57,135 bases of DNA, taken from positions 1 through 57,135 of the forward strand of contig CAKTJX010000013.1 of the NCBI GenBank assembly GCA_934569045.1, read 5' to 3'. Made by a program: the position numbers and the translations under genes. This DNA comes from an uncultured Oscillospiraceae bacterium (GTDB lineage Bacteria > Bacillota > Clostridia > Oscillospirales > Oscillospiraceae). Shown in pieces: positions 8,786-17,046 of this stretch (position 1 is the first letter of the stretch; each line of letters begins with the position of its first letter). The notes under the pieces were generated by a model. The model did no database searches. It was not told the origin of the DNA and saw only the letters and a list, made by a program, of their open reading frames with translations.

Positions 8786-9328
8786 CTATCTGACCAGTTC
8801 TACCATCCCCGCATCCCGCAGCTTATTGATAAGGTCATATTCTACATATGCCACGTCATCGGTCACGTAAACATTCGGGCAGTCATCACTTGCGTAGACG
8901 CGGCTGATGCTGTTGCCTTTCCGAATGAAAAACCAGCGGTAAAAACGGTTTTCCGTCAGGTAGTCATAGCTGTCAAAGCATGGGAAACGTTTTTGTATGC
9001 GGAGCACTTTTCTGCCGTATTGGTCTTCCGCCCAGTCGTCGTCAATTTCCTTTAAGCCATGCAGAAATGCGTTCAGGCCGCAATATGGCTTTCCGGCGAC
9101 TGTGAAAATGCTCCGCCGTGTGTGGACTGCTTCCTGTTCCTCAGGTTCTCGGAGCACCAGGGGTCTGCCGTCTTCCCCCTTTTCCCGGCTGATCCACTCC
9201 ACCTTGTACGCGCTGGTACAATTGAAATCCCGGCTGATCTTCTTGGATTCTTCTGTGCGGCGCAGCAGCATTTCCTGCTGGGGCTCCGGGGTTCCAGCGA
9301 TGGGTTCTTTTTTCCAAAATAGCTTCAT
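8786..9328 (-). CDS. conserved-looking hypothetical protein
   Basis: 180-aa protein with no recognised domain. It is charged at the N-terminus (MKLFWKKEPIAG), has no signal peptide or membrane segment, and is rich in aromatic residues towards the C-terminus (ENRFYRWFFIRKGNSI). ATG 9328 follows a strong AGGAGG site 6-10 bases upstream; earlier in-frame starts have none. It lies 47 bases upstream of the LRR lipoprotein on the same strand, so the two probably form an operon. A soluble cytoplasmic protein is likely; function unknown. Confidence 0.65.
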   Translation of the reverse strand: MKLFWKKEPIAGTPEPQQEMLLRRTEESKKISRDFNCTSAYKVEWISREKGEDGRPLVLREPEEQEAVHTRRSIFTVAGKPYCGLNAFLHGLKEIDDDWAEDQYGRKVLRIQKRFPCFDSYDYLTENRFYRWFFIRKGNSISRVYASDDCPNVYVTDDVAYVEYDLINKLRDAGMVELVR

Positions 9329-9344
9329 AGTCTGATCCTCCTGT

Positions 9345-9548
9345 TTATTCTTCTGCCTTATTTTCCTGCCCAAATATTCCATACCTCTCGGCATTCATCC
9401 GGTCCAGATTTCTGTGGAATTTTTCGTCTCCGCCGGACCCTCTGAAGTCGTTATAGGCCAGCTTGCGGCCTGCTTCCGTATCCCAAAAGCAGCTGCTGAA
9501 TTGGCCAGCCGCCCTGCCTTTTCACGCCAGCCCAAAATTTTACTTCGC
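9345..9548 (-). pseudogene. probable frameshifted small gene
   Basis: On the minus strand one frame reads LRSKILGWREKAGRLANSAAAF and another, joined at about 9490, reads FWDTEAGRKLAYNDFRGS and ends NKAEE at the stop 9345-9347. Joined with one frameshift they make a protein-like sequence of about 65 residues ending 16 bases before the ATG at 9328. Neither frame has a convincing start with a ribosome site. It may be a decayed upstream member of the minus-strand operon. Confidence 0.35.
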
Positions 9549-9602
9549 AATAAAATGCTGCTGTCTGATGTATTTTATTCCTGTTATATTAGAAATAAAC
9601 AA

Positions 9603-9631
9603 TTGACCTTGAGCAAAATATATATTAAGAT
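9603..9631 (+). promoter_or_regulatory. promoter of the RyR-channel gene
   Basis: TTGACC (9603-9608) and TAAGAT (9626-9631) with 17-base spacing sit in a clearly AT-rich patch of the 9395-9739 gap. The leader that follows contains a perfect GAAGCG/CGCTTC hairpin at about 9645-9658. Confidence 0.55.
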
Positions 9632-9739
9632 AAGCTTAACTAGGCCGAAGCGGACGCTTCCGGGAAGTCCAAATTTTACGGGCAGTCTTGGGATAGGACA
9701 AAAAACGAATCAGCATTGGGTGCGTTGGAGGAGTGTCGT

Positions 9740-11260
9740 GTGAGAAAAAAGCGTTATTGGCTGCCAATCGCAGGGGCAGTGTTGTATCTTTTTCTTCTGG
9801 TGTTATTGAGTTATTCTGAAAAAAGTGCCGCGGGCGCCCAAATTACCGGTCTTGCTGATGCGTTTTGGTATTCTATCGTGACAATGACCACAGTTGGCTA
9901 CGGCGATGCGGTGCCCCAAACGGCCTTGGGCCGGATAATCGGCTGTGTATTTCTTTTTATCAGCCTGGGTGTGCTGACAAGTCTGCTTTCCCTTGCCTAT
10001 TCTCTGGTAATGGGACGGTTGGTTCCACGGATCAGGCTGTGGCATCACCGCGCGTATCCCTGGCATGTCTTCCCCAAAGCCAACGCGGAGAGCATTGCCA
10101 TGGCATCTGCCCTGGAAGCGGAGAATCCGCAGAACGTCACAATTTTCCTGGCGGAGCGGAATCCCGGGGATATGACACTGTCCCTTTCACCGACACAGAT
10201 ATTGGATATGGCAAAGGGGCCGGTATCTTTTTATTTTCTGGGAGATACTCCTCCGGAGGTCTGCCGGAGTGCCGCGGCTCTGGCAAAGAACCCCTGCAGG
10301 GTATTCTGCGGCACACAATTTCCGGAATGCTATGGGGACGGTGCCTTTTTACCGGAAAAAGCCGGTGCCCGGCTGTATTGGAGGGCACATCCACTGGCAG
10401 AACAGGAGCAAACCATTCTCATGATCGGTGGAGAGCGCTGGCTTCCGATGCTTCTGGAACAGGCGCTTCTGGTAAATCTCTATCGTCCGGACCAGCAGCT
10501 TCAATACCACGTTTACGGAGATCGCGGCGTCTTTCTGCGGGACCATTATCGGCTTGAGGAATTCTGCGCCGTAAACAGATCCATACCCGGGCAGGACAGC
10601 ATCTGGTTCCACGACCGGTTTCCCTCACCGGAACTGCTGGCACAGGCAGACCGAATCATTCTCTGTGGGGATACCCAGGAGGAAAATCTGACGATGCTTC
10701 ACCGCCTGCATACGTTCTTCCCCTGTTCCGGAACGCTTTACGCACGGCTGGACCACACGCTTTCTGAACGGGAGAATGTGATTGTCTTTGGTACTGTGGA
10801 GGAGCTGTATACGCCGGAAAACGTGATTCACGCCGCGCTGGATGATACCGCCAGAAAAATCTATGAGCCATACCGGCAGATGGACCCCGGCCGAAATCCG
10901 GAGTGGGATGATCTGCCCCTGGAAAGCAAAGAGGACAATTACGCCCCAGCGGATCATGTATTGCCCAAGCTGCAAATTCTTTTGGATGACCGCAGGATCA
11001 CAGCCGTCACCGCAGAAATCTGTGCAAAGGGTATGGCCGCCTATCGGGCACAGCTCCCTGAGCGGCAGGACTTTTTCCGGGAGCTGGAGCACCTGAGATG
11101 GTGCCGATGGAGGTATCTGCGGAACTGGACTTATGCGCCCCAGCGAAACAATGCCCAGCGAAAGCACAATCTTCTGTGTTCCTATCAGGCACTTTCCGAA
11201 GCAGAGAAGCAAAAGGATGACAGCGCCTGGGAGGTTATCGGCATGCTGTTTCCGCAATAA
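9740..11260 (+). CDS. two-TM potassium channel with cytoplasmic RyR-like domain
   Basis: 506-aa membrane protein. TM1 is at about residues 7-25, the pore helix and selectivity filter TVGYGD at 51-56, and TM2 at 63-90, i.e. a KcsA-like pore. A long cytoplasmic part follows, with a possible nucleotide-binding fold near 225 (ILMIGGERWLP). The C-terminal 145 residues read as a bacterial RyR domain: EDNYAPADHVLPKL, then the W-rich ELEHLRWCRWRYLRNWTY and a final D-x2-W-E block. The start is GTG 9740, 6 bases after GGAGGAG. Potassium conduction is strongly suggested by the filter; gating through the RyR-like domain is inference. It faces the TIR lipoprotein operon and shares a terminator with it. 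Confidence 0.85.
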   Translation: MRKKRYWLPIAGAVLYLFLLVLLSYSEKSAAGAQITGLADAFWYSIVTMTTVGYGDAVPQTALGRIIGCVFLFISLGVLTSLLSLAYSLVMGRLVPRIRLWHHRAYPWHVFPKANAESIAMASALEAENPQNVTIFLAERNPGDMTLSLSPTQILDMAKGPVSFYFLGDTPPEVCRSAAALAKNPCRVFCGTQFPECYGDGAFLPEKAGARLYWRAHPLAEQEQTILMIGGERWLPMLLEQALLVNLYRPDQQLQYHVYGDRGVFLRDHYRLEEFCAVNRSIPGQDSIWFHDRFPSPELLAQADRIILCGDTQEENLTMLHRLHTFFPCSGTLYARLDHTLSERENVIVFGTVEELYTPENVIHAALDDTARKIYEPYRQMDPGRNPEWDDLPLESKEDNYAPADHVLPKLQILLDDRRITAVTAEICAKGMAAYRAQLPERQDFFRELEHLRWCRWRYLRNWTYAPQRNNAQRKHNLLCSYQALSEAEKQKDDSAWEVIGMLFPQ

Positions 11261-11263
11261 TTC

Positions 11264-11304
11264 AAAAAACATCCGAGTGTCCAGCTGGATCTCGGGTGTT
11301 TTTT
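11264..11304. terminator. bidirectional terminator between channel gene and TIR-associated lipoprotein
   Basis: A run of A's, a 9-bp stem (ACATCCGAG with CTCGGGTGT) enclosing a second palindrome TCCAGCTGGA, and a run of T's. It ends transcription from both convergent genes, whose stops are at 11260 and 11315. Confidence 0.8.
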
Positions 11305-11314
11305 AGCCCTACAG

Positions 11315-12172
11315 TCATTCCTGGGCGGTGGCCGCCGCTAACTGTTCCCAGCTGGCTGCGCGGAGCAATTCATCTACCAGCTCACGAGCCTCCTCCTGGG
11401 AAAGGCCCAGCTTTTGCTGTAACATGGCTTCCAGGTCTTCCTGCTGGGTCTGCAAATCCTGGACCATTTGTCCCGTAAGCAGCGCCTGGTTATCTGCAAG
11501 CTCCTTGATCCGCTGGTAATGTACATCCTGTAAGCGCTGGGCTTCTTCTTTTGAGGCGGGCATATCTACAGAAATCCCCTGGAAGCTGGAAAGTGCCTGC
11601 ACCTGGTCGATAAAGGAATCCAGTACGGCCTGATCTGTGATCGGAAGGAAAAATTCACTGGTGCTATACCAGAAGTTCAGCCATTCCTCCTGAGCAGTTT
11701 CCGAATAGTTGTCCAGCATCAGTTTGCAGTACAGCTGCTCCTCCGGAGCGTTCATAGCCACGAATTCTTCCAAAAACATCAGTCGGTCCAAGTTATCCGC
11801 GCCGGACATCGTCACGAAATCAGGAAGTACGCTCAGTTCCGCGCCGGAATAGGGGGAATCCTGGCAGGCATACAGCAAATCCACGGAAATAGCCGTACCG
11901 GCGCAGCTTTCCAGTCGGGCATAAATTGTGTCCAGTTGATCGAACCAGGCATCTCCCTCCAATTTTCCCTCCGCGTAACTGCGGAATAGTGAAATTCCTT
12001 CCTGGTAGGCGGCATACGCCTGGTCCATGGTGGACATATTTTCCATAACAGCGTCAATCAGCTGATCGGTAAGCGTCCGCTCTTTTGCGGTACTGGGGTA
12101 GCTTTTTCCGCAGCCGGTCAAAAAAACCATAGTCAAAACAAAGGCCACAACCTGTTTTACGAATTTCCGCAT
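11315..12172 (-). CDS. lipoprotein encoded with the TIR-TM protein
   Basis: 285-aa predicted lipoprotein: signal MRKFVKQVVAFVLTMVFLTGC with lipobox Cys at 21, then a mostly helical acidic body. The C-terminal 80 residues (KEEAQRLQDVHYQRIKELAD and on) look like a coiled coil. ATG 12172 has an AAGGAAGGA site and lies only 14 bases after the stop of the TIR-TM gene, so the pair is an operon. No family recognised. Being tethered outside the membrane, it is well placed to contact the extracytoplasmic half of its TIR partner. Confidence 0.75.
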   Translation of the reverse strand: MRKFVKQVVAFVLTMVFLTGCGKSYPSTAKERTLTDQLIDAVMENMSTMDQAYAAYQEGISLFRSYAEGKLEGDAWFDQLDTIYARLESCAGTAISVDLLYACQDSPYSGAELSVLPDFVTMSGADNLDRLMFLEEFVAMNAPEEQLYCKLMLDNYSETAQEEWLNFWYSTSEFFLPITDQAVLDSFIDQVQALSSFQGISVDMPASKEEAQRLQDVHYQRIKELADNQALLTGQMVQDLQTQQEDLEAMLQQKLGLSQEEARELVDELLRAASWEQLAAATAQE

Positions 12173-12186
12173 AGTGCATCCTTCCT

Positions 12187-13404
12187 TTATTTCTCCAGTT
12201 GAACGTCGAAGTCCCGCCAGTCTATCCCACTGGTGGATTGGCAGGAGAGCATTGCCTGGTATCTGCTGTTGCGGGATATTTCCACCGAGCGTTCCAGTTC
12301 AGGTTCCCGTTCGGTCCCTTTGATCCAGCTCTTTCCAAAAGCGGGAAGGCAGTCCCATTCCTTGGCACCATCCAGCAGCGTTTTCAGTGTGGTTTCCGGC
12401 TGGGTGACCGGGAGAAAGAGCAGAAAGGTTTCCGAAGAGGCCAACTCCGCATCCTGCTGTGCGATCTTGGATAGGTATTCCAGAACCGTTTTCTTCTGGT
12501 CGTTTTTCAGTCTGGATTCAAAAACGACTTGTTCCATATAGCTGATGTAATGTGCATACTCCCCGCTCCTGGAAACTATGGAAGACAGGTTCTCCAAATG
12601 GGATACGCCATCGTAGTCTTCCGTTTCCGGAGTCCGTGTCCAAGCGGGGATCGTTTGCTTCTCAATGCATTCTTTCCTGTTTAGGCACTCCAGACGGACG
12701 GCATCCTGATCATTGTTATAGCCGCCTACATAGTTCAGACAGGCCTCCACGGCCTGATTGAAATTTCCCAGATTTACGTTAAGCGTACTGAGTTGGAGAC
12801 AGGCTGCTGCCTGGATGGCCTCCACCTGCTTCTCTTCCTTCTGTGTCCTTGGAAAATCGGAACGGTGCCCCAAAAGCGAGAAAAAACCAGCTGCGAGCAA
12901 AACAATCACAACAGCCGCGGCAGCAAAAACACCGAACCATTTCAGCGTGTCGTTCATATACCGCTGTACCGGTTTGGCCTGCAGATACCGCTCAAGTTTC
13001 CGGATGCTTTCATCATAGGTGGCGTTCTGCGGCGTTACTGCCTGCAGTCGGCGCAGGCTCTCCAGCTCCGGGGGCAGTGCCTCCATCTGGGTGCTGTCAA
13101 ATCCGCTCAGCCAGACTGGAATGATATTTTTCTTTTTCTCGATGGCGTGGGTCACTTCCTTGCGGACCCAGTCATCTTCATTTTTGCATCGGTCCAGTGC
13201 GTGGGCAGAGCAGACCAGCAGGAAATCACGGCACTCTTCGATGCGCCGGTACAACTGCTCATTAAAATCACCGGAACGCAGAGCCTCCCGATCCATAAAT
13301 ACCCGATAGCCCATTTTCTCCAAAGAAAATTTCAGTTTCCAGGCCTCATCCTCACCGCCCTGTCGTCGGTAGGAGATGAAAATATCATATTTTTCTTTCG
13401 GCAC
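12187..13404 (-). CDS. TIR-domain transmembrane protein
   Basis: 405-aa protein with an N-terminal TIR domain (about residues 5-140). It has the opening strand YDIFISYRR, the box DREALRSGD and DDWVRKEV, whose Glu83 sits where NADase TIR domains carry the catalytic Glu. One TM helix at about 156-177 (WFGVFAAAAVVIVLLAAGFF) follows a basic stretch (KPVQRY), so the TIR should be cytoplasmic and residues 180-405 extracytoplasmic. The outer half is helical and unrecognised. The start is GTG 13404 after GAAGGGAAG. It is transcribed divergently from the larger TIR protein and precedes a lipoprotein. Function as an NADase or scaffold is inference. Confidence 0.82.
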   Translation of the reverse strand: MPKEKYDIFISYRRQGGEDEAWKLKFSLEKMGYRVFMDREALRSGDFNEQLYRRIEECRDFLLVCSAHALDRCKNEDDWVRKEVTHAIEKKKNIIPVWLSGFDSTQMEALPPELESLRRLQAVTPQNATYDESIRKLERYLQAKPVQRYMNDTLKWFGVFAAAAVVIVLLAAGFFSLLGHRSDFPRTQKEEKQVEAIQAAACLQLSTLNVNLGNFNQAVEACLNYVGGYNNDQDAVRLECLNRKECIEKQTIPAWTRTPETEDYDGVSHLENLSSIVSRSGEYAHYISYMEQVVFESRLKNDQKKTVLEYLSKIAQQDAELASSETFLLFLPVTQPETTLKTLLDGAKEWDCLPAFGKSWIKGTEREPELERSVEISRNSRYQAMLSCQSTSGIDWRDFDVQLEK

Positions 13405-13439
13405 AGGCGTTCTTCCCTTCGGTAGTGGAATACAAAGAT

Positions 13440-13468
13440 ATTATAGTTTACCGCATTGCGCTTTGCAA
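13440..13468 (-). promoter_or_regulatory. promoter of the minus-strand TIR/lipoprotein operon
   Basis: Read on the minus strand: TTGCAA (13463-13468) and a perfect TATAAT (13440-13445) with 17-base spacing, 36 bases before the GTG at 13404. Confidence 0.75.
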
Positions 13469-13498
13469 GGAATATTCGGGCAGATATGGGCGAAATTC

Positions 13499-13527
13499 TT
13501 GATTTTCAAAAAAGAAAAAGCTATACT
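13499..13527 (+). promoter_or_regulatory. promoter of the TIR-YD/SLOG operon
   Basis: TTGATT (13499-13504) and TATACT (13522-13527) with 17-base spacing. The two divergent promoters lie about 30 bases apart in a 180-base gap and could be co-regulated. Confidence 0.7.
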
Positions 13528-13584
13528 GAAACACATAAGCAACACGGGCCCAATATAGCACGATTTTCGAAGAGGTGAGTGACT

Positions 13585-16500
13585 ATGGATATGCAGACAC
13601 AAGCGTCAGAAAATTCTGAAATGCGATACTATGCTTTCATCAGCTATAGCAGAAAGGATGAGTCCTGGGCAAAGTGGCTTCAAAAAAAGCTGGAAACTTA
13701 TCGTCTCCCAAGCCGACTCGGGAAAGATCATATTGGACTTCCCAAACGGATATTTCCGGTTTTTCGGGATATGACAGATTTGTCTGGCACCATGGTTGAG
13801 CAGGGGCTCCGGCCTGCCTTGAAGGAAAGTCGATACCTAATCGTTATCTGCTCTCCAAACAGTGCGGCATCGCAATGGGTCGATAACGAAGTGCGATGGT
13901 TCATCGAAATGGGGCGGCAGGAATATATCATTCCCTTCGTTGTCGATGGTGTCCCATTTTCAAGGGAGCAGGAATGTTTTACGCCTGCTATGCGTAGCAT
14001 CACACCGGAACTCCTTGGTGTCAGCATATCTGAACTGGGTAAACAGGGGGCGTTTCTTCGAGTCGTGGCAACGATGCTACATCTGCGCTATGATGAAGTT
14101 GTCAACCGGGACCGTAAGCGGCGTATGAGAAATAAGGCAATTGGTATTGTTTTGGCTATGCTGATGGCTGCCGTCTGCGTCTGGGTAATCTGGTACAACA
14201 CGGAGCACAGTAAGTATTATAGCGCTTATGCTACCCGCTATGAGATTCCAGAAGGAATTCAGGAAATGGACAAGGAAGTCCGTTCACATTGTAACTACAG
14301 CTATCGTATAACGACCCGCCGCAAAAAAGTGGTTCGCATGGAAATTGTAAATTCTGCGGGAACTGTAAAATTGCCTGATTTCTGGTTCGCAGATGGGTAT
14401 CCTCGAACGGACTACGGTTATGACAACAAAGGAAACCTAATCTCCATTGTAAATCGAGATGAATCCGGAACCATTCTCTCCCAGGAAACGCTTTCCTATA
14501 ATCTTGCCCAGAGGCAGATTGCACTGGATTGCCGAGAGGGGAACAATGCCGTTTCGGTGCGAACGTTCAGTACCAATTTACTCGGAGAACTGAGATCCGA
14601 TGGGTTTCGTCAAGGTGGTGCCACAATTACGCGGGTATTGAAAACCTATGATGATCAAGGATTTGTAACGGAAGTGCATTACCAGCGAGACAATCTTGGA
14701 ACCCCTGCTTGTGACAGCGAGGGGATTTATGGGAGGCGTTACACCCATGACAACCGAGGATTGATCACAGGCATTAGCGATTTTGACCAGACTGGAAATG
14801 TTTTAGCAATTTCTGAATGGGATTACAATGCCGCAGGTAGAGTGATAGAGGTACGTGCATTGGATAAATATGGGAAGCTCGTCCAAACTTCTGCAAATAT
14901 AGCTATACAGAGAATCCAATACGATGCCTACAGCAATACTGCTCAAGTGGATTATTTGGATTCTAATGGGAAGTCAGACATTTGTGCGAACAATTATAGC
15001 GCTGTGACATTGTCCTATGATGTGCATGGATTTTTAATTCAGGCATCTTTTTGGGATGAGTACGGATACCCAATGTCCGATAAAACAGGCATCCACAAGA
15101 TATCTTACGAATCCGACGAAAACGGGAGAGTTAAGAAAGCGTCCTATTGGGGGGACGACGATTTGCAGACCTTTGAATCTGTAGGCGGGACTGCAGGCCA
15201 AAAATACACCTATGACAGTCGGGGGCGTTTGACAGAGATTTTATATTTCGATGACAAAGGTGATCCTTGTTACAGCAGAACCACTGGTAGCTTCGGAGAG
15301 GGAAGGGCTTATGATTCCAATGGATATCTGAAGGAAAGGCGCTACTTGGGGGAAGCAGGGGATCTCATGATGACCAGAGAGGGATACGCCTATATTTGCC
15401 ATACCAACGATGCATCAGGGAGAGTATTGTCGGAGGCATATTATGATTCCAGCGGGAAGCTGACAGAGATTCAGGATGGATATGCTGCTGTGAATTATTC
15501 CTATGATTTGTTTGGTAATGTCAGCTCAGTGCGCTACTTGAACTGCGATATGGAACCTTGCTGTGCCGCTTCTGGTTTTGCGGAAATCAGAAGGATTTAT
15601 GAAAATGGGTTGCTGATATCGGAGAGCTATTTTGATTTGACAGGTGCACCAACCAGTGGCACAGATAACTTTTTTGAACAGTATTTTCTCTACGATGAAT
15701 TTGGTAATCAGGTTCGCAGGGAATACCGATCCCAAACCGGCGAGTTAATCAACTTAAACGGAGAACCCTATGCCGCCGAAGAATACAGTTATGATCACGA
15801 AGGAAATATCACACTAACCCGGTACCTGGATACGGAGCTGAACCCCTGCGGGGACAAATATGGTGTGGGAGAAATACAATCGGAATATGCAGGCGGAGAT
15901 TTGATAAGCAATACATATTTCGCCAAAGATGGGAAACGGGGTTACAAAATTGATTATGCGTACAATGATAGACATGAGTTAATATCCGTTGCCTACTATG
16001 GAGCTGAAAATCAGCCCATGCTTTCAAGCGACAATTATTTTAAGATGCTGTATGAATATGATGTCCGTGGCAACATTGCACAAGAATTGTATCTGGGGGT
16101 AAACGGGAAAGGAATCAAATGCTCTCTTGGATTTTCTACGGCTGTATATACCTATGATAATCGTGGGAATCGTATATCTGAATGCTATTTCGATATAGAA
16201 GGAAAACCGACTTGTTCCAGAGAGGGGTACTACAAAATTCAAAGGACATATGATGACGAGTGGAATCTAGTCTCCACCCAGCAGTGGAGACTGGTGCCGG
16301 GGATGAATCTGAAAGAAGAAAAAACATTGGATAGCCACTCCAGAGCAATTTCGGTCAAATACTATAGCCTGGACGAGACTCCGGTAATAAATAGCAGTGG
16401 ATACCATGAAAAACGGAATTCGTATGACAGTACGAATGGTCATCTTCTATCAGAGAGCTATTATGACACACTGGGGCAGTCGATATGCTGTAAGGACGGG

Positions 16501-16971
16501 TATCATGAAATACAGTGCCAATACGACGGACAAGGCCGAGAGATTTCGTATACCTACTACGGAATGAATTGCGCTCCAATTCTTAACGCCAGTGGCTACT
16601 TTGAGAAGCGCTTCGCATATTTTGACAACGGACGCCTTCAGGTAGTTTCCTATTTTGGAATAGACGGGGAACCCGTGGCGGTTTCCTGGGGATATTATCA
16701 GGTTCGAATCTTTTTGAATGATGAAGGAAGAACAACAGAACTGCAATATCTGGGCGAACAAGAAAGTTTACTCCAACTTGGACCCAATATTACAAATATC
16801 TGTCGTGTCAGTTACCGGTCAGATTTAAATCAGACCACATATCAAAACTTTAATCGTAGCCCGGACGGCACGGAAGCCTATCTTTACGGTTTCTGTTATA
16901 CTTATGACGAAAATGGGAACGAGTTGTCAAAGATATCTGTAGACGAATACGGGAACCCCATTCCAAAATAG
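13585..16971 (+). CDS. giant TIR-TM protein with extracytoplasmic YD-type repeats
   Basis: 1128-aa protein. A TIR domain fills residues about 14-165 (YYAFISYSRKD; FRDMTDLSGT; SQWVDNEV with candidate catalytic Glu102). A basic cluster (RDRKRRMRNK) precedes a single TM helix at 183-205, predicting cytoplasmic TIR and outside C-terminus. Residues about 270-1128 are about 17 imperfect 42-48-residue units of the form Y-x-YD-x2-GN-x6-Y-x-D-x2-G-x-P, RHS/YD-like. No C-terminal toxin or signal peptide is seen. ATG 13585 lies 6 bases after AGAGGTGA; GTG 13579 abuts that site. Base composition is more AT-rich than its neighbours. It heads an operon with the two SLOG-type genes. A receptor-like role is inferred from topology. 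Confidence 0.83.
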   Translation: MDMQTQASENSEMRYYAFISYSRKDESWAKWLQKKLETYRLPSRLGKDHIGLPKRIFPVFRDMTDLSGTMVEQGLRPALKESRYLIVICSPNSAASQWVDNEVRWFIEMGRQEYIIPFVVDGVPFSREQECFTPAMRSITPELLGVSISELGKQGAFLRVVATMLHLRYDEVVNRDRKRRMRNKAIGIVLAMLMAAVCVWVIWYNTEHSKYYSAYATRYEIPEGIQEMDKEVRSHCNYSYRITTRRKKVVRMEIVNSAGTVKLPDFWFADGYPRTDYGYDNKGNLISIVNRDESGTILSQETLSYNLAQRQIALDCREGNNAVSVRTFSTNLLGELRSDGFRQGGATITRVLKTYDDQGFVTEVHYQRDNLGTPACDSEGIYGRRYTHDNRGLITGISDFDQTGNVLAISEWDYNAAGRVIEVRALDKYGKLVQTSANIAIQRIQYDAYSNTAQVDYLDSNGKSDICANNYSAVTLSYDVHGFLIQASFWDEYGYPMSDKTGIHKISYESDENGRVKKASYWGDDDLQTFESVGGTAGQKYTYDSRGRLTEILYFDDKGDPCYSRTTGSFGEGRAYDSNGYLKERRYLGEAGDLMMTREGYAYICHTNDASGRVLSEAYYDSSGKLTEIQDGYAAVNYSYDLFGNVSSVRYLNCDMEPCCAASGFAEIRRIYENGLLISESYFDLTGAPTSGTDNFFEQYFLYDEFGNQVRREYRSQTGELINLNGEPYAAEEYSYDHEGNITLTRYLDTELNPCGDKYGVGEIQSEYAGGDLISNTYFAKDGKRGYKIDYAYNDRHELISVAYYGAENQPMLSSDNYFKMLYEYDVRGNIAQELYLGVNGKGIKCSLGFSTAVYTYDNRGNRISECYFDIEGKPTCSREGYYKIQRTYDDEWNLVSTQQWRLVPGMNLKEEKTLDSHSRAISVKYYSLDETPVINSSGYHEKRNSYDSTNGHLLSESYYDTLGQSICCKDGYHEIQCQYDGQGREISYTYYGMNCAPILNASGYFEKRFAYFDNGRLQVVSYFGIDGEPVAVSWGYYQVRIFLNDEGRTTELQYLGEQESLLQLGPNITNICRVSYRSDLNQTTYQNFNRSPDGTEAYLYGFCYTYDENGNELSKISVDEYGNPIPK

Positions 16972-17046
16972 TTACATAGTTTTGCAGTAATATGATGCAG
17001 TATGAACCGCAAAATTTTCAATTTCACTCAAAAAGGAGGCCTTCCC

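Noticed and set aside
14400..16971. Possible CRISPR or DNA tandem repeat in the large TIR gene
   Set aside because: The repeats are at protein level (YD units of 42-48 residues) and diverged in DNA; there are no identical short repeats with spacers.
13585..16971. RHS/polymorphic toxin
   Set aside because: YD-like units are present, but there is no signal or secretion domain, no RHS core end motif, no C-terminal toxin and no immunity gene; the N-terminus is a TIR plus helix.
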